The translations under genes were made by a program, and so were the position numbers. A stretch of 56,918 bases of DNA from Flavipsychrobacter sp. (GTDB lineage Bacteria; Bacteroidota; Bacteroidia; Chitinophagales; Chitinophagaceae). Where the stretch lies: the NCBI GenBank assembly GCA_016786565.1, contig JAEUVY010000052.1, positions 1 to 56,918 of the forward strand, read 5' to 3'. The number at the start of each line of letters is the position of its first letter. The first letter of the stretch is position 1. Positions 23,045 to 31,775 of this stretch are shown piece after piece. Below the pieces are notes generated by a model. The model was not told where the DNA came from and made no database searches. It saw only the letters and a program-made list of their open reading frames with translations.

Positions 23045-24301
23045 TCAATGTGTTCTGATTGCAACTACGGGATCGAGTTTAGAGGCCGATATGGCTGGTG
23101 TGATGCCTGCCAAAACGCCTACGAATATAGACACAAATATTCCTATAAGGAAATTGGCGAACGACAACACCACTTCGAAGTCAAATGCGTAGGACACCAC
23201 GAGGCCTATCAACACCACTACCATTATACCTATCAGTCCGCCTATCATGGAAAGCGCCACGGCTTCCAGCAGAAACTCCAGCAGAATGGAGCTGCGACGT
23301 GCACCGATCGCTTTTTTCAGGCCTATGATGCGGGTGCGCTCCTTCACCGTCACAAACATTATATTGGCAATGCCGAACGCACCTACCAGAAGCGATAGCC
23401 CGCCTATGAACCATGCCACCACGTCTATGGTCCCAAAGATCAGGTTCAGCCGTTCCGATACCTGACTCAGTTGGTTGATAGCGAAATTGTCGGGCTCACC
23501 GGGGCGCACCTTGCGGGTACGGCGCAGCACACCGGCTACTTCATATTTAACTTCATCTATATTTTTGCCCGGTGCCGCTTTCACCGCCAGCAGCGGGTCT
23601 ATATTGCTAGATTTCATGTCCAGCAACGATGCCGCGGCATAGTAGGGAAAAACAACCGAGTTGTCATAATCGAAGCCCGCCATGTTCTGTCCTGCCTTCT
23701 TCATCACACCCACCACATTGAACCTACGCCCGAGAAACGTCACCGACTTGCCCAGCGGGTCTATATTACCCGGAAATAGGTTCATATAAACTGCATAGCC
23801 CAGCACCACCGAGTTGTTGCCCCCATCAAGTTCAGATGTGCTTAGGTACCGCCCCAGTTGAATGTCAATATTCTGCACCTTGTCAAAAAACGTCATCACA
23901 GCATAGCCGGCAATGCTGCTCAGTTCCATGTCGCGGTATTTTACAGTCAGGCGGCGGGTGGTCAGGCACAGGGTGGCCGTGGCCGCATCCGGCACTTGCG
24001 ACTCGATCGCCCTTACATCGCGTGGTGTCATACCGGGCCGGCGCCAGTATTCCCACCATTTATATTCTCCGCCATCGTCCATCCACGGCCAGCGGCCTAT
24101 ATACAGCACATCACTGCCCAGGGTGGCCATGTCTTTCTGAATGGAATTTTTGAGGCTGTCCAGAACTGTCAGCACCGAAATAATGCAGAAGATACCTATC
24201 GTGATGCCCAATAACGACAAAAACGTACGCAGTTTATTGGCCTTCAGCTCCACGAATGCCTGAACAATACTGGTAGCCGTTATCTGCCTGAAGTTTGTCA
24301 T
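23045..24301 (-). CDS. MacB-like ABC transporter permease (FtsX fold)
   Basis: The 418-residue protein has one N-terminal membrane helix (about 23-45, LSLLGITIGIFCIISVLTVL), a large MacB_PCD periplasmic domain and three C-terminal helices of the FtsX type, including the VTVKERTRIIGLKKAIGARRSSILLEFLLEA coupling region. Such permeases act in mechanotransmission complexes exporting peptides, lipoproteins or toxins. No partner ATPase or fusion protein is adjacent. The ATG at 24301 is used; the upstream TTG at 24310 falls inside a promoter box. The -7 box ends 6 bases before the start. Confidence 0.92.
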   Translation of the reverse strand: MTNFRQITATSIVQAFVELKANKLRTFLSLLGITIGIFCIISVLTVLDSLKNSIQKDMATLGSDVLYIGRWPWMDDGGEYKWWEYWRRPGMTPRDVRAIESQVPDAATATLCLTTRRLTVKYRDMELSSIAGYAVMTFFDKVQNIDIQLGRYLSTSELDGGNNSVVLGYAVYMNLFPGNIDPLGKSVTFLGRRFNVVGVMKKAGQNMAGFDYDNSVVFPYYAAASLLDMKSSNIDPLLAVKAAPGKNIDEVKYEVAGVLRRTRKVRPGEPDNFAINQLSQVSERLNLIFGTIDVVAWFIGGLSLLVGAFGIANIMFVTVKERTRIIGLKKAIGARRSSILLEFLLEAVALSMIGGLIGIMVVVLIGLVVSYAFDFEVVLSFANFLIGIFVSIFVGVLAGITPAISASKLDPVVAIRTH

Positions 24302-24307
24302 TGGATA

Positions 24308-24315
24308 CAAATTTA
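24308..24315 (-). promoter_or_regulatory. -7 promoter box abutting a start codon (minus strand)
   Basis: On the minus strand TAAATTTG matches the -7 consensus and ends 6 bases before the permease ATG at 24301. No convincing -33 box. It also rules out the TTG at 24310 as start. Confidence 0.5.
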
Positions 24316-24346
24316 GTCGTCTTAATGTTGTTGGTAAAGAATATTT

Positions 24347-25681
24347 TTGCTGCCTACCAACGCACTAAGCTTGTCGGGATTTATTAATTCGTTTCTTAAT
24401 AAGAATAAAGCGCTTAGGGTGCCCGAGTTCAGGTATTACCTGCTCATGCGCCTGTCGCTCATCGGTGCGCTCAACATGCAATCCGCCATCATTGCCTATT
24501 ATGTCTACAAACTCACCCACGATAAGTTGGCACTGGGTATGATAGGCTTGTGGGAGGTGATACCCGCCATTGGCTTCTCCTTGTTCTCCGGTCATTTTGT
24601 CGACCTGCGCGAAAAACGGGCCATGTTGTTGGGGTGTTTCTCCGCCTATCTCCTGCTGTCGGCACTTTTTGTTACACTCGCCCTGCCGCAGGTGGTCAAC
24701 CTGTTGGGGGTGAGGTCCATTCTCTGGTTACTCTACGCCGGTGTTTTTGTAGGCGGTGCGCTACGGGCGTTTGCCAGTCCGTCCACCTTTGCGCTCATGG
24801 GGCTCATATTACCCAAAGATCTGTATGCCACCGCCACTACCTGGAGCAGTGCTTCGTGGCAGGCCGGGGCTGTGCTGGGTCCGTTGGCCGGTGGTTTCAT
24901 GCTGGCATGGAGCGGTTTCACGGTCAGTCTCATTTGGGTCGCCGTCATTCAGATCCTCGGCATCATAGCCACATTGCGCATACCGCGCCAACCTATCATG
25001 AACAAGGCAAAAGAACCCGTACTGAAAAGCCTCGGCGAAGGCCTCAGGTTCGTGTTCAGCACACAGGTGGTCCTTGCCGCGCTTTCGCTCGATATGTTTG
25101 CCGTGCTCTTTGGTGGTGCCGTGGCCCTGCTGCCTGTTTATGCCGAGGATATATTGAAAGTAGGTGAGTTGGGGTATGGCTGGTTGCGTGCCGCCCCGGG
25201 CATAGGTTCTGTATTATGTCTCATCCTGGTGTCGTTTTTTCCATTGCGGCGCAATGCCGGCAGCAAACTCATGTGGAGCCTCGTTGGCTTTGGTGCAACT
25301 ACGGTCGTATTCGGTCTTTGCGGCTACTTCGGTACAGAAGGGCTTTTTTCGGTAGGAGGTTTTGCAGTGTCTGCAGGTTTTCTGGTAGCTTTTGTGATGC
25401 TCCTCGCCGGTGGCATGTTCGATGCCGTAAGCGTCGTGATCAGGGGCACCATTCTTCACCTCCATACCCCCGATGAAATGCGGGGGCGCGTAGCAGCGGT
25501 CAACACCATGTTCATCAGTTCATCCAACGAACTCGGTGCCATGGAAAGCGGCGTCACCGCCCGCATGATGGGTACCGTACCCGCCGTCGTTTTTGGCGGC
25601 ATCATGACCATACTGGTAGTAGCCGTCACTTGGTTTGCCGCACCCGCTATCCGCACCTTGAAGTTGTATAAGGATGAGTAA
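24347..25681 (+). CDS. MFS transporter (EntS-like group)
   Basis: The 444-residue protein has about 12 membrane helices in two halves, with the MFS loop GHFVDLREKRAMLLG between helices 2 and 3. The pattern YYLLMRLSLIGALNMQSAIIAYYVY…LGMIGLWEVIPAIGFSL is typical of the MFS_3/EntS exporter group; the substrate is unknown. The start is uncertain: the first codon used is TTG at 24347, an in-frame stop lies at 24335, and the first ATG in frame would remove 33 residues including EFRYYLL. It is divergent from the ABC permease with a 45-base gap. Confidence 0.88.
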   Translation: MLPTNALSLSGFINSFLNKNKALRVPEFRYYLLMRLSLIGALNMQSAIIAYYVYKLTHDKLALGMIGLWEVIPAIGFSLFSGHFVDLREKRAMLLGCFSAYLLLSALFVTLALPQVVNLLGVRSILWLLYAGVFVGGALRAFASPSTFALMGLILPKDLYATATTWSSASWQAGAVLGPLAGGFMLAWSGFTVSLIWVAVIQILGIIATLRIPRQPIMNKAKEPVLKSLGEGLRFVFSTQVVLAALSLDMFAVLFGGAVALLPVYAEDILKVGELGYGWLRAAPGIGSVLCLILVSFFPLRRNAGSKLMWSLVGFGATTVVFGLCGYFGTEGLFSVGGFAVSAGFLVAFVMLLAGGMFDAVSVVIRGTILHLHTPDEMRGRVAAVNTMFISSSNELGAMESGVTARMMGTVPAVVFGGIMTILVVAVTWFAAPAIRTLKLYKDE

Positions 25682-25754
25682 GTCCGCGCTCCTGCAATCA
25701 TATTGTCTTCAGGTTTCATCCATTATGGCTTGCCTGCTGCCGGCAGGTTCAACC

Positions 25755-26086
25755 CCATTTGGCGCGAGTGTTTTCCACTCGTGTCTACAGTCTTGCAAGT
25801 GTTTTGTACTTGCATAAAGGATCCGTGCCATCTGTGTAATTTTACGAATCTGTGGTTCAGAAAACTATAATTCGCCTTCTTTCCCCAGTCTGTGAAATCA
25901 GTTGTCATAGCCCCCTCGGGGCCACCGCTTTGTAGCATTGTAAAATTAAAGGAAAACGAGCCCTGTAGGGCGCTCCCCATCGCGATACGGGTGTTTTTCA
26001 TGTCACTGCGAGTAAGAAATGCAGCCAACCCACAATCCGTGCCATCGGTGTAATCTCGCGAATCTGTGATTCAGGCAAAGCAATCA
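25755..26086. repeat. Tandem duplication, copy 1 (332 bp) with palindromes
   Basis: The unit starts CCATTTGGCGCGAG and is followed directly by a second copy. Inside are four small palindromes: CGAGTG-TTTTC-CACTCG (25765-25781), GCAAGTG-TTTTG-TACTTGC (25795-25813), GCCCC-CTC-GGGGC (25910-25922) and GCCCT-GT-AGGGC (25960-25971). It also holds two ~38-bp direct repeats of the form TCCGTGCCATC…GAATCTGTG…TTCAG (25822-25860, 26036-26074). These resemble REP-type interspersed elements of Bacteroidota intergenic DNA. Confidence 0.9.
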
Positions 26087-26419
26087 CCATTTGGCGCGAG
26101 TGTTTTCCACTCGTGTCTACAGTCTTGCAAGTGTTTTGCACTTGCATAAAGGATCCGTGCCATCTGTGTAATTTTACGAATCTGTGGTTCAGAAAACTAT
26201 AATTCGCCTACTTTCCCCAGTCTGTGAAATCAGTTGTCATAGCCCCATCGGGGCAACCGCTTTGTAGCATTGTAAAATTAAAGGAAAACGAGCCCTGTAG
26301 GGCGCTCCCCATCGCGATACGGGTGTTTTTCATGTCACTGCGAGTAAGAAATGCAGCCAACCCACAATCCGTGCCATCGGTGTAATCTCTCGAATCTGTG
26401 GTTCAGACAAAGCAATCAC
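26087..26419. repeat. Tandem duplication, copy 2 (333 bp)
   Basis: This directly follows copy 1 and is almost identical; I see fewer than ten substitutions. The palindromes are kept (for example 26097-26113 and 26127-26145). In the second one a T-to-C change turns a G-T pair into G-C, so the hairpin is preserved or improved. The ~38-bp direct repeats recur at 26154-26192 and 26368-26406. Confidence 0.9.
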
Positions 26420-26661
26420 TAAATATACCCCCGCCTTTCCATCTACCATACCACACAAACTGCCATACCATATCACACAATTTCACTATCATAAAACATC
26501 GTTTTGCGACATTGCTTCTTTGAATGTAACTTTAATACATGCCAATTGATATCACCTGCACCACTTGCCAACTGTAAACAAAAAACAGGATTATCTAACA
26601 AAGGTGTAAACCTATTTCAGGACGATTTTGGGAGGTAAGCCTGCCTGCCGATTAGGTAGGT

Positions 26662-26711
26662 GAGAAGAAAATGGGAAGCAAGTGGGAAGCAAGTGAGAAG
26701 CAAGTGAGAAG
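26662..26711. repeat. 11-bp tandem microrepeat
   Basis: Four and a half copies of an 11-bp unit: GAGAAGAAAAT, GGGAAGCAAGT, GGGAAGCAAGT, GAGAAGCAAGT, then a partial GAGAAG. The 11-bp period is close to one helical turn, so the A-tracts would be in phase. It is followed by two copies of TGCGCAGTTTTT about 28 bases apart. Confidence 0.8.
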
Positions 26712-27019
26712 TTTTTGCGCAGTTTTTGGGAAGCAGCTGCGCAGTTTTTAGACCTTCCTTTGGCTTAAGTGATTGAAAATCAGTCGTTTTTGGAAATTTA
26801 CGGGATTCTGAGAAAAAAATCGCAGAAACCGGAGTTTACAATGGGAGTTTTTTACCGCCGCCTGAAACACCCGAAGCCTCCCGGGTAGGGTAGCGTTAAG
26901 GGTAATTCCCTACTGGTTTTGCCGGTCTGTTTGCATCGGGTAGGGAGGTTGCTTCTGGGGCATTCCCGTCAGCCGATGAAAACGTCTGTCAGGCGGGTGC
27001 ATTTACACCGCATTTATAT

Positions 27020-27027
27020 TATCTTTA
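27020..27027 (+). promoter_or_regulatory. Possible -7 box of the lipoprotein gene
   Basis: TATCTTTA is one base off the -7 consensus TAnnTTTG, 28 bases before the ATG at 27056. There is no clear -33 box. Confidence 0.35.
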
Positions 27028-27055
27028 CGGAAATTTTGACTGCAAAACTGTTCAC

Positions 27056-27484
27056 ATGAAGAAATTGCTATTGGTTGGTGCGGCTGCTATGGTCAGCTTT
27101 TCGGGTTGTTACAAGAAAGAAGTTGCTCCCGAATCGAGTGCCAAAACCCTCACCACAACCAGGTGGGTTATTGACAAACACGTGCCCGTCAAGGCAGGTG
27201 GCGAATGTGCCATAGCATCCGAGATCGTATTGAATGCGGACAGTACCGGTTATTATGTGTACCCCACCAAGTGCGCGTCCGACGATGTGGACACTTTGCG
27301 TTTCAATTGGCATCTGTCTGCCGAAGAGGCTAATATGTATTACTCAAATGTTGGTGGCGACCCCAATTTCAGGGTCGTTGTCGGCGTTTCAGATTACCGC
27401 TACGATGCGCTCGAGCTTCGTTGCACCGTAAAATACAAGAACCGCTTCCTCGATGGCATATTTGTAGCCAACGGTCCAAGGTAG
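27056..27484 (+). CDS. Small lipoprotein, possibly lipocalin-like
   Basis: The 142-residue product begins with a lipoprotein signal peptide: MKKLLLVGAAAMVSFSGC with the lipidated Cys at residue 18. The remainder is beta-rich: TLTTTRWVIDKHV, then EIVLNADSTGYYVYPTKC, then DTLRFNWHL, each typical of strands in lipocalin-like Bacteroidota lipoproteins. Three further Cys residues (about 52, 74 and 121) may form disulfides. The function is unknown. No other gene is clearly linked; the next gene is 84-93 bases downstream with its own -7 box. Confidence 0.78.
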   Translation: MKKLLLVGAAAMVSFSGCYKKEVAPESSAKTLTTTRWVIDKHVPVKAGGECAIASEIVLNADSTGYYVYPTKCASDDVDTLRFNWHLSAEEANMYYSNVGGDPNFRVVVGVSDYRYDALELRCTVKYKNRFLDGIFVANGPR

Positions 27485-27555
27485 GTTTGATCCTCGCAAC
27501 AGAATGCCTTAGATAAATTCGTGTCGGGAAACGTTTTCAGACTCATTAAATACCA

Positions 27556-27563
27556 TATATTTG
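27556..27563 (+). promoter_or_regulatory. -7 promoter box of the NHL-repeat gene
   Basis: TATATTTG matches TAnnTTTG. It ends 5 bases before the ATG at 27569 and 14 before the ATG at 27578. This favours the downstream ATG or a leaderless transcript. Confidence 0.5.
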
Positions 27564-27577
27564 ACCAAATGTTCCAT

Positions 27578-28915
27578 ATGAAACTTACTTTACCTGTTCT
27601 TTTGTTCTCTTCGGTGCTTTTCACTGCCACAGCCAATGCGCAGGTGAAGCATATAAAAACGATCTGTGGCACTGGTACCGGCGCGTTCAGCGGCGATGGT
27701 GCTGCGGCAACCGGCGCAGAACTGCATGGTCCTTACTGTGTTTCTGTAGATGGAACAGGCAATGTGTACATCCTCGATAAAAACAACTTCAGGATCAGGA
27801 AGATATTTACTTCAGGCATCATCGTTACCATAGCAGGTACAGGTGGCCTCGGTAGTACCGGAGACGGTTCGCTCGGCACATCTGCCGAATTGAGGCCCTA
27901 CGGTATGGCGGTAGACAAGAACAAGAATGTCTTCGTTGCTGATGCTGCCTTTCACAAGATCCGCAGGATCAATGCGGCGGGTATCATCTCTACTTTTGCA
28001 GGTACAGGCGTCATAGGCTCCACCGGCGATGGTGGTCCTGCACTCTCCGCTACATTCAACGGCCCTTATGGTCTGGCTACAGACGAGGCAGGCAATCTTT
28101 ATGTGGCCGATGGTCTCGCTAATGTAGTGCGCAAGATCAGTGGCGGTATTATCACTCGTCTGGCCGGAAACGATACTGCAGGTTTTGCCGGCGATGATGG
28201 TCCTGCCTACATGGCAAAACTCGACTCTCCTTACGCCGTAGCTGCAGACAGGAAGGGCAATGTGTACATCTCTGATATGATGAACAACCGCATTCGCCGT
28301 GTCGATGCCTCAGGCATCATCACTACCTATGCGGGTACTGGTGTTAATGGTTATTCAGGCGACGGCGGACCGGCAGTACTGGCTCAGCTCGATCGTCCTG
28401 CCGGTCTGGCTACAGACACACTTGGCAACCTCTACATTGCCGATGCTGATAACGATGTGATCCGTATGGTTGACACTGCCGGCATCATCACTACAGTGGT
28501 GGGCAATGGTACACCGGGTTTCGGTGGCGACCTTGGTCCGGTTAATGGTTGCAACCTGCATACACCATTCGGCGTTGCGGTTGATAAAAACGGCGAAATA
28601 TATATCGCTGATGCCAACAACCAGCGTATCCGCAAGACCTACACAACAGTAGGTGTGAACGATGTGCCGCAGAACAACACAGTAGATCTGTTCCCGAATC
28701 CGGTAAAAGACAAGTTCTCGGTTGCGGGCCTCGATGCTGCCGATGTCGTCAGTGTGTTTGATGTTACAGGGAAGCCTGTGACAACTGCCACACAAGTGCG
28801 CAAAGGAAGTGAAATGGAGGTGAACCTATCGGGTTGCGCGTCAGGCATCTACCTGCTGCGGGTTACAGATGCGTCGGGAAATAGCAAAGCCGCAACAAGG
28901 CTTGTGAAGGAGTAA
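27578..28915 (+). CDS. Secreted NHL-repeat protein with T9SS sorting domain
   Basis: From the ATG at 27578 there are 445 residues. An earlier ATG at 27569 would add MFH and lies nearly inside the promoter. A signal peptide (MKLTLPVLLFSSVLFTATANAQ) is followed by about six NHL/beta-propeller repeats of ~53 residues. Each repeat carries a GTG…GYSGDGGPA…L…P…LATD…GNLYIADADNNVIR-like pattern. The C-terminal ~80 residues form a T9SS type A sorting domain (VDLFPNPVKDKFSV … SGIYLLRVTDASG). NHL propellers bind proteins, sugars or RNA; the ligand here is unknown. The protein should end up on the cell surface or outside the cell. Confidence 0.9.
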   Translation: MKLTLPVLLFSSVLFTATANAQVKHIKTICGTGTGAFSGDGAAATGAELHGPYCVSVDGTGNVYILDKNNFRIRKIFTSGIIVTIAGTGGLGSTGDGSLGTSAELRPYGMAVDKNKNVFVADAAFHKIRRINAAGIISTFAGTGVIGSTGDGGPALSATFNGPYGLATDEAGNLYVADGLANVVRKISGGIITRLAGNDTAGFAGDDGPAYMAKLDSPYAVAADRKGNVYISDMMNNRIRRVDASGIITTYAGTGVNGYSGDGGPAVLAQLDRPAGLATDTLGNLYIADADNDVIRMVDTAGIITTVVGNGTPGFGGDLGPVNGCNLHTPFGVAVDKNGEIYIADANNQRIRKTYTTVGVNDVPQNNTVDLFPNPVKDKFSVAGLDAADVVSVFDVTGKPVTTATQVRKGSEMEVNLSGCASGIYLLRVTDASGNSKAATRLVKE

Positions 28916-28964
28916 GAGCTCCGCGTAAGGTTTAACACGAAATTCATTTAGCTGATTTGCTTTG

Positions 28965-28994
28965 CGTACACCCCGATGAGGGGTGTACGTTTTG
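28965..28994 (+). terminator. Rho-independent terminator
   Basis: A perfect 10-bp stem (CGTACACCCC / GGGGTGTACG) with a GATGA loop is followed by T4G. It ends the NHL-repeat gene 50 bases after its stop. Confidence 0.8.
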
Positions 28995-29070
28995 TATAAA
29001 ACAGGTGGGAGATCGTGGTCTTTCATGGCTCGCCACCACCAACAATAACATTCGATACAAGAGATAATAT

Positions 29071-31707
29071 ATGGAAATAAGTAAGAATTTTCAGCATAAA
29101 GAGGCAGAGAAAAAGTGGTACGGACACTGGAACGGATCGGGCTATTTCAAAAGCACACCCGATGATCGTCCCGCCTATACGATAGTGATACCGCCACCCA
29201 ACGTAACGGGTGTGCTGCACATGGGCCATGCCCTCAATAATAGCGTTCAGGATATACTCATCCGTCGTGCCAAGATGACCGGATACAACACCTGCTGGGT
29301 GCCGGGCACCGACCACGCGTCTATTGCCACAGAAGCCAAGGTGGTAGCCATGTTGCGCGAGCGTGGTATTGATAAAAAGACACTGTCGCGCGAGGAGTTT
29401 CTGAAGTATGCATGGGAGTGGAAAGAGAAGTATGGCGGCATCATCCTGAATCAGTTGGAGAAACTCGGTTGTTCTCTCGACTGGGACCGCACGTCCTTCA
29501 CTATGAATGACGACTATTATGCGGCGGTGATGCGTGTGTTTGTCGATCTGTATGAAAAAGGCATGATCTACCGTGGCGTGAAGATGATCAACTGGGACCC
29601 GAAGGCAAAGACCGCCCTCAGTGACGAAGAGGTGATCCACAAGCAGACCAACTCCAAGTTGTATTACGTTCGTTACAAGATAGACGGTGACGCCGATGAG
29701 TACATCACCATAGCCACCGTCCGCCCCGAGACAATTCTCGGCGATACCGCTGTGTGCGTGCATCCTGAAGACGAGCGTTATGCGCACCTCAAAGGTAAGT
29801 ACTGCTTTGTGCCATTGCTGAATCGCAGGGTGCCCATCATTTTCGACGATTATATAGATAGGGAATTTGGTACCGGTGCACTCAAAGTAACGCCTGCACA
29901 CGACATTAATGACTACAACCTGGGGCTGAAACATGGCTTGCAGGTGGTGGATACACTGAACGAGGACGGAACCATGAGCGAGGCCGCGCAGCTATATGTT
30001 GGGCTCGATCGTTTTGTGGTGCGTAAGCAGATAGTAGAAGACCTGCGCACAGCCGGCAATCTGGTAAAGGAAGAAGATTACAGCAATCAGGTGGGCTTCA
30101 GCGAGCGCACGGATGCGGTTATTGAACCACGCCTCAGTATGCAGTGGTGGTGCAATATGGCCGAACTGTCTAAACCTGCGCTCGCAGCCGTTATGGAAGA
30201 CGAAATAGAATTCCACCCGGCGAAGTTCAAGAACACTTATCGTCACTGGATGGCCAATATCAAAGATTGGTGCATCAGTCGTCAGTTGTCCTGGGGGCAG
30301 CGTATACCTGCCTGGTACGATACAGAGGGTGGTATGTACGTGGGGCTAAATGCTGAAGAAGCACATAACAAGTACCGTACCCAAAAGCCTGAACTGGCAG
30401 CTAAACAGCCGGTGCTGAGGCAGGACGACGATGTGCTGGACACTTGGTTCAGCAGTTGGTTATGGCCTATGCAGGTATTCCACTGGAACGAAGACCCCGC
30501 AAACAAAGACCTCGCATATTACTATCCTACCAGCACTCTGGTTACTGCTCCGGAGATCATCTTCTTCTGGGTGGCGCGTATGGCAATGGCAGGGTACGAG
30601 TTCCTGGGCAAGAAGCCATTTGATAAGGTTTATTTCACCGGCATCGTTCGCGACAAGCAGGGACGTAAGATGAGTAAGTCGCTCGGCAACTCTCCCGACC
30701 TGTTGGAATTGATCGATATTCATGGAGCCGATGCGGTTCGTTTTAGCGTTATGATCTCATCACCGGCTGGTAATGACCTGCTGTTCGATGAATCGCAACT
30801 GGAGCAGGGTAGCTTCTTCTGCAATAAGATGTGGAATGCCATGAAGCTCGTGAAGATGTGGGAAGGCCGCTGCGCAGATGGTGTGGACGACAGCAATGTT
30901 CAGTTCGCGCTCCAGTGGATGGAAGCACGCCTTGCCGAAGTGTCGAACGAGCTCACAGATATGATGAAGGACTTCAGGCTCAGTGAGGGACTGAAGACTA
31001 TCTATTCACTCATCTGGAACGACTTCTGTTCCTGGTATCTCGAATGGGTGAAGCCCGGAATGGAGCAGCCTATATCGCGCAAGGTATATGAGCAGACCAT
31101 CAGCATTTACGAGCGTCTGTTGCAGTTGCTGCACCCATACATGCCGTTTATTACTGAAGAGATCTATCACCTGCTGCGCGACCGTGCTGTCGGCGACGAT
31201 CTTATCGTAAAACAACTGCCTGCTGTTGTAGTACCCGATGCCGCTGTGCTGAAGGGGGGCGCTATGTTGCAGGAGCTCATCACTGCTATCCGCGACACAC
31301 GCAACAAGAACAAGCTGAAGCCGAAGGATACCATCAAACTCTGGATCCAGACAGCCGATGAAGCATACTATACAACTGTAAAAGACATACTCGGTAGGCA
31401 GGTGAACGCCGAACAGGTATCATTCACCAAAGAAGCAGTGCAGGGTGGTATCTCTATCGTCGTGCAGACAGACAAGTTGTACATCGAAGCAGCAGCTGCT
31501 ACCATAGATACCTCTGCTCAGAAAGCCGAGATGGAGAAAGAGATAGCCTACCTCGAGGGCTTCCTCGTGTCGCTCGACAAGAAGCTCGGCAACGAACGCT
31601 TTATGGCCAGCGCCAAACCCGAAGTGATAGAGAACGAGCGCAAGAAACAGAACGACGCGCTGGCAAAGATCAGAACGCTGAAAGAGAGTATAGCGTTGCT
31701 TGGTTAG
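29071..31707 (+). CDS. valS: Valyl-tRNA synthetase
   Basis: ValS charges tRNA-Val with valine and edits misactivated threonine. In 878 residues the class I signatures are HMGH (50-53) in PPPNVTGVLHMGHAL and KMSKS (533-537) followed by LGNSPDLLELID. The editing domain contains TIATVRPETILGDTAVCVHP. The C-terminus is a coiled-coil arm (about 810-878, EKEIAYLEGFLVSLDKKLGN… ENERKKQNDALAKIRTL), typical of ValS. The gene stands alone between a terminator upstream and a hairpin downstream. Confidence 0.97.
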   Translation: MEISKNFQHKEAEKKWYGHWNGSGYFKSTPDDRPAYTIVIPPPNVTGVLHMGHALNNSVQDILIRRAKMTGYNTCWVPGTDHASIATEAKVVAMLRERGIDKKTLSREEFLKYAWEWKEKYGGIILNQLEKLGCSLDWDRTSFTMNDDYYAAVMRVFVDLYEKGMIYRGVKMINWDPKAKTALSDEEVIHKQTNSKLYYVRYKIDGDADEYITIATVRPETILGDTAVCVHPEDERYAHLKGKYCFVPLLNRRVPIIFDDYIDREFGTGALKVTPAHDINDYNLGLKHGLQVVDTLNEDGTMSEAAQLYVGLDRFVVRKQIVEDLRTAGNLVKEEDYSNQVGFSERTDAVIEPRLSMQWWCNMAELSKPALAAVMEDEIEFHPAKFKNTYRHWMANIKDWCISRQLSWGQRIPAWYDTEGGMYVGLNAEEAHNKYRTQKPELAAKQPVLRQDDDVLDTWFSSWLWPMQVFHWNEDPANKDLAYYYPTSTLVTAPEIIFFWVARMAMAGYEFLGKKPFDKVYFTGIVRDKQGRKMSKSLGNSPDLLELIDIHGADAVRFSVMISSPAGNDLLFDESQLEQGSFFCNKMWNAMKLVKMWEGRCADGVDDSNVQFALQWMEARLAEVSNELTDMMKDFRLSEGLKTIYSLIWNDFCSWYLEWVKPGMEQPISRKVYEQTISIYERLLQLLHPYMPFITEEIYHLLRDRAVGDDLIVKQLPAVVVPDAAVLKGGAMLQELITAIRDTRNKNKLKPKDTIKLWIQTADEAYYTTVKDILGRQVNAEQVSFTKEAVQGGISIVVQTDKLYIEAAAATIDTSAQKAEMEKEIAYLEGFLVSLDKKLGNERFMASAKPEVIENERKKQNDALAKIRTLKESIALLG

Positions 31708-31723
31708 TCCATGCTCACTCATA

Positions 31724-31757
31724 ATAAGAAGAGTGACCCAAGAGTCGCTCTTCTTAT
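31724..31757. terminator. Hairpin between convergent genes, probable bidirectional terminator
   Basis: A 14-bp stem (ATAAGAAGAGTGAC / GTCGCTCTTCTTAT) with one G-T pair and a 6-base loop lies between valS and the convergent hydrolase gene. A real T-run is missing on both sides, but the A/T-rich stem base can serve in part. Confidence 0.55.
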
Positions 31758-31775
31758 CAAAATGACTGTCGTTAG

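Larger units (their letters stand above)
25682..27055. other. 1.37 kb non-coding region with repeats
   Basis: This gap holds no credible gene. It contains a 332-bp tandem duplication (25755-26419) with palindromes, about 240 bases of AT-rich sequence without clear structure, an 11-bp microrepeat (26662-26711), a direct repeat of TGCGCAGTTTTT near 26716 and 26744, and the upstream region of the lipoprotein gene. Base composition is lower in GC than in the flanking genes. Confidence 0.75.

Noticed and set aside
25723..26028. 101-residue minus-strand open frame in the tandem repeat region
   Set aside because: It is made entirely of the repeat unit and its palindromes, and only the first repeat copy is open. 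Such frames are commonly mis-annotated in interspersed repeats.
29023..29934. 303-residue minus-strand open frame
   Set aside because: Antisense to the conserved 5' part of valS, with no domain or promoter.
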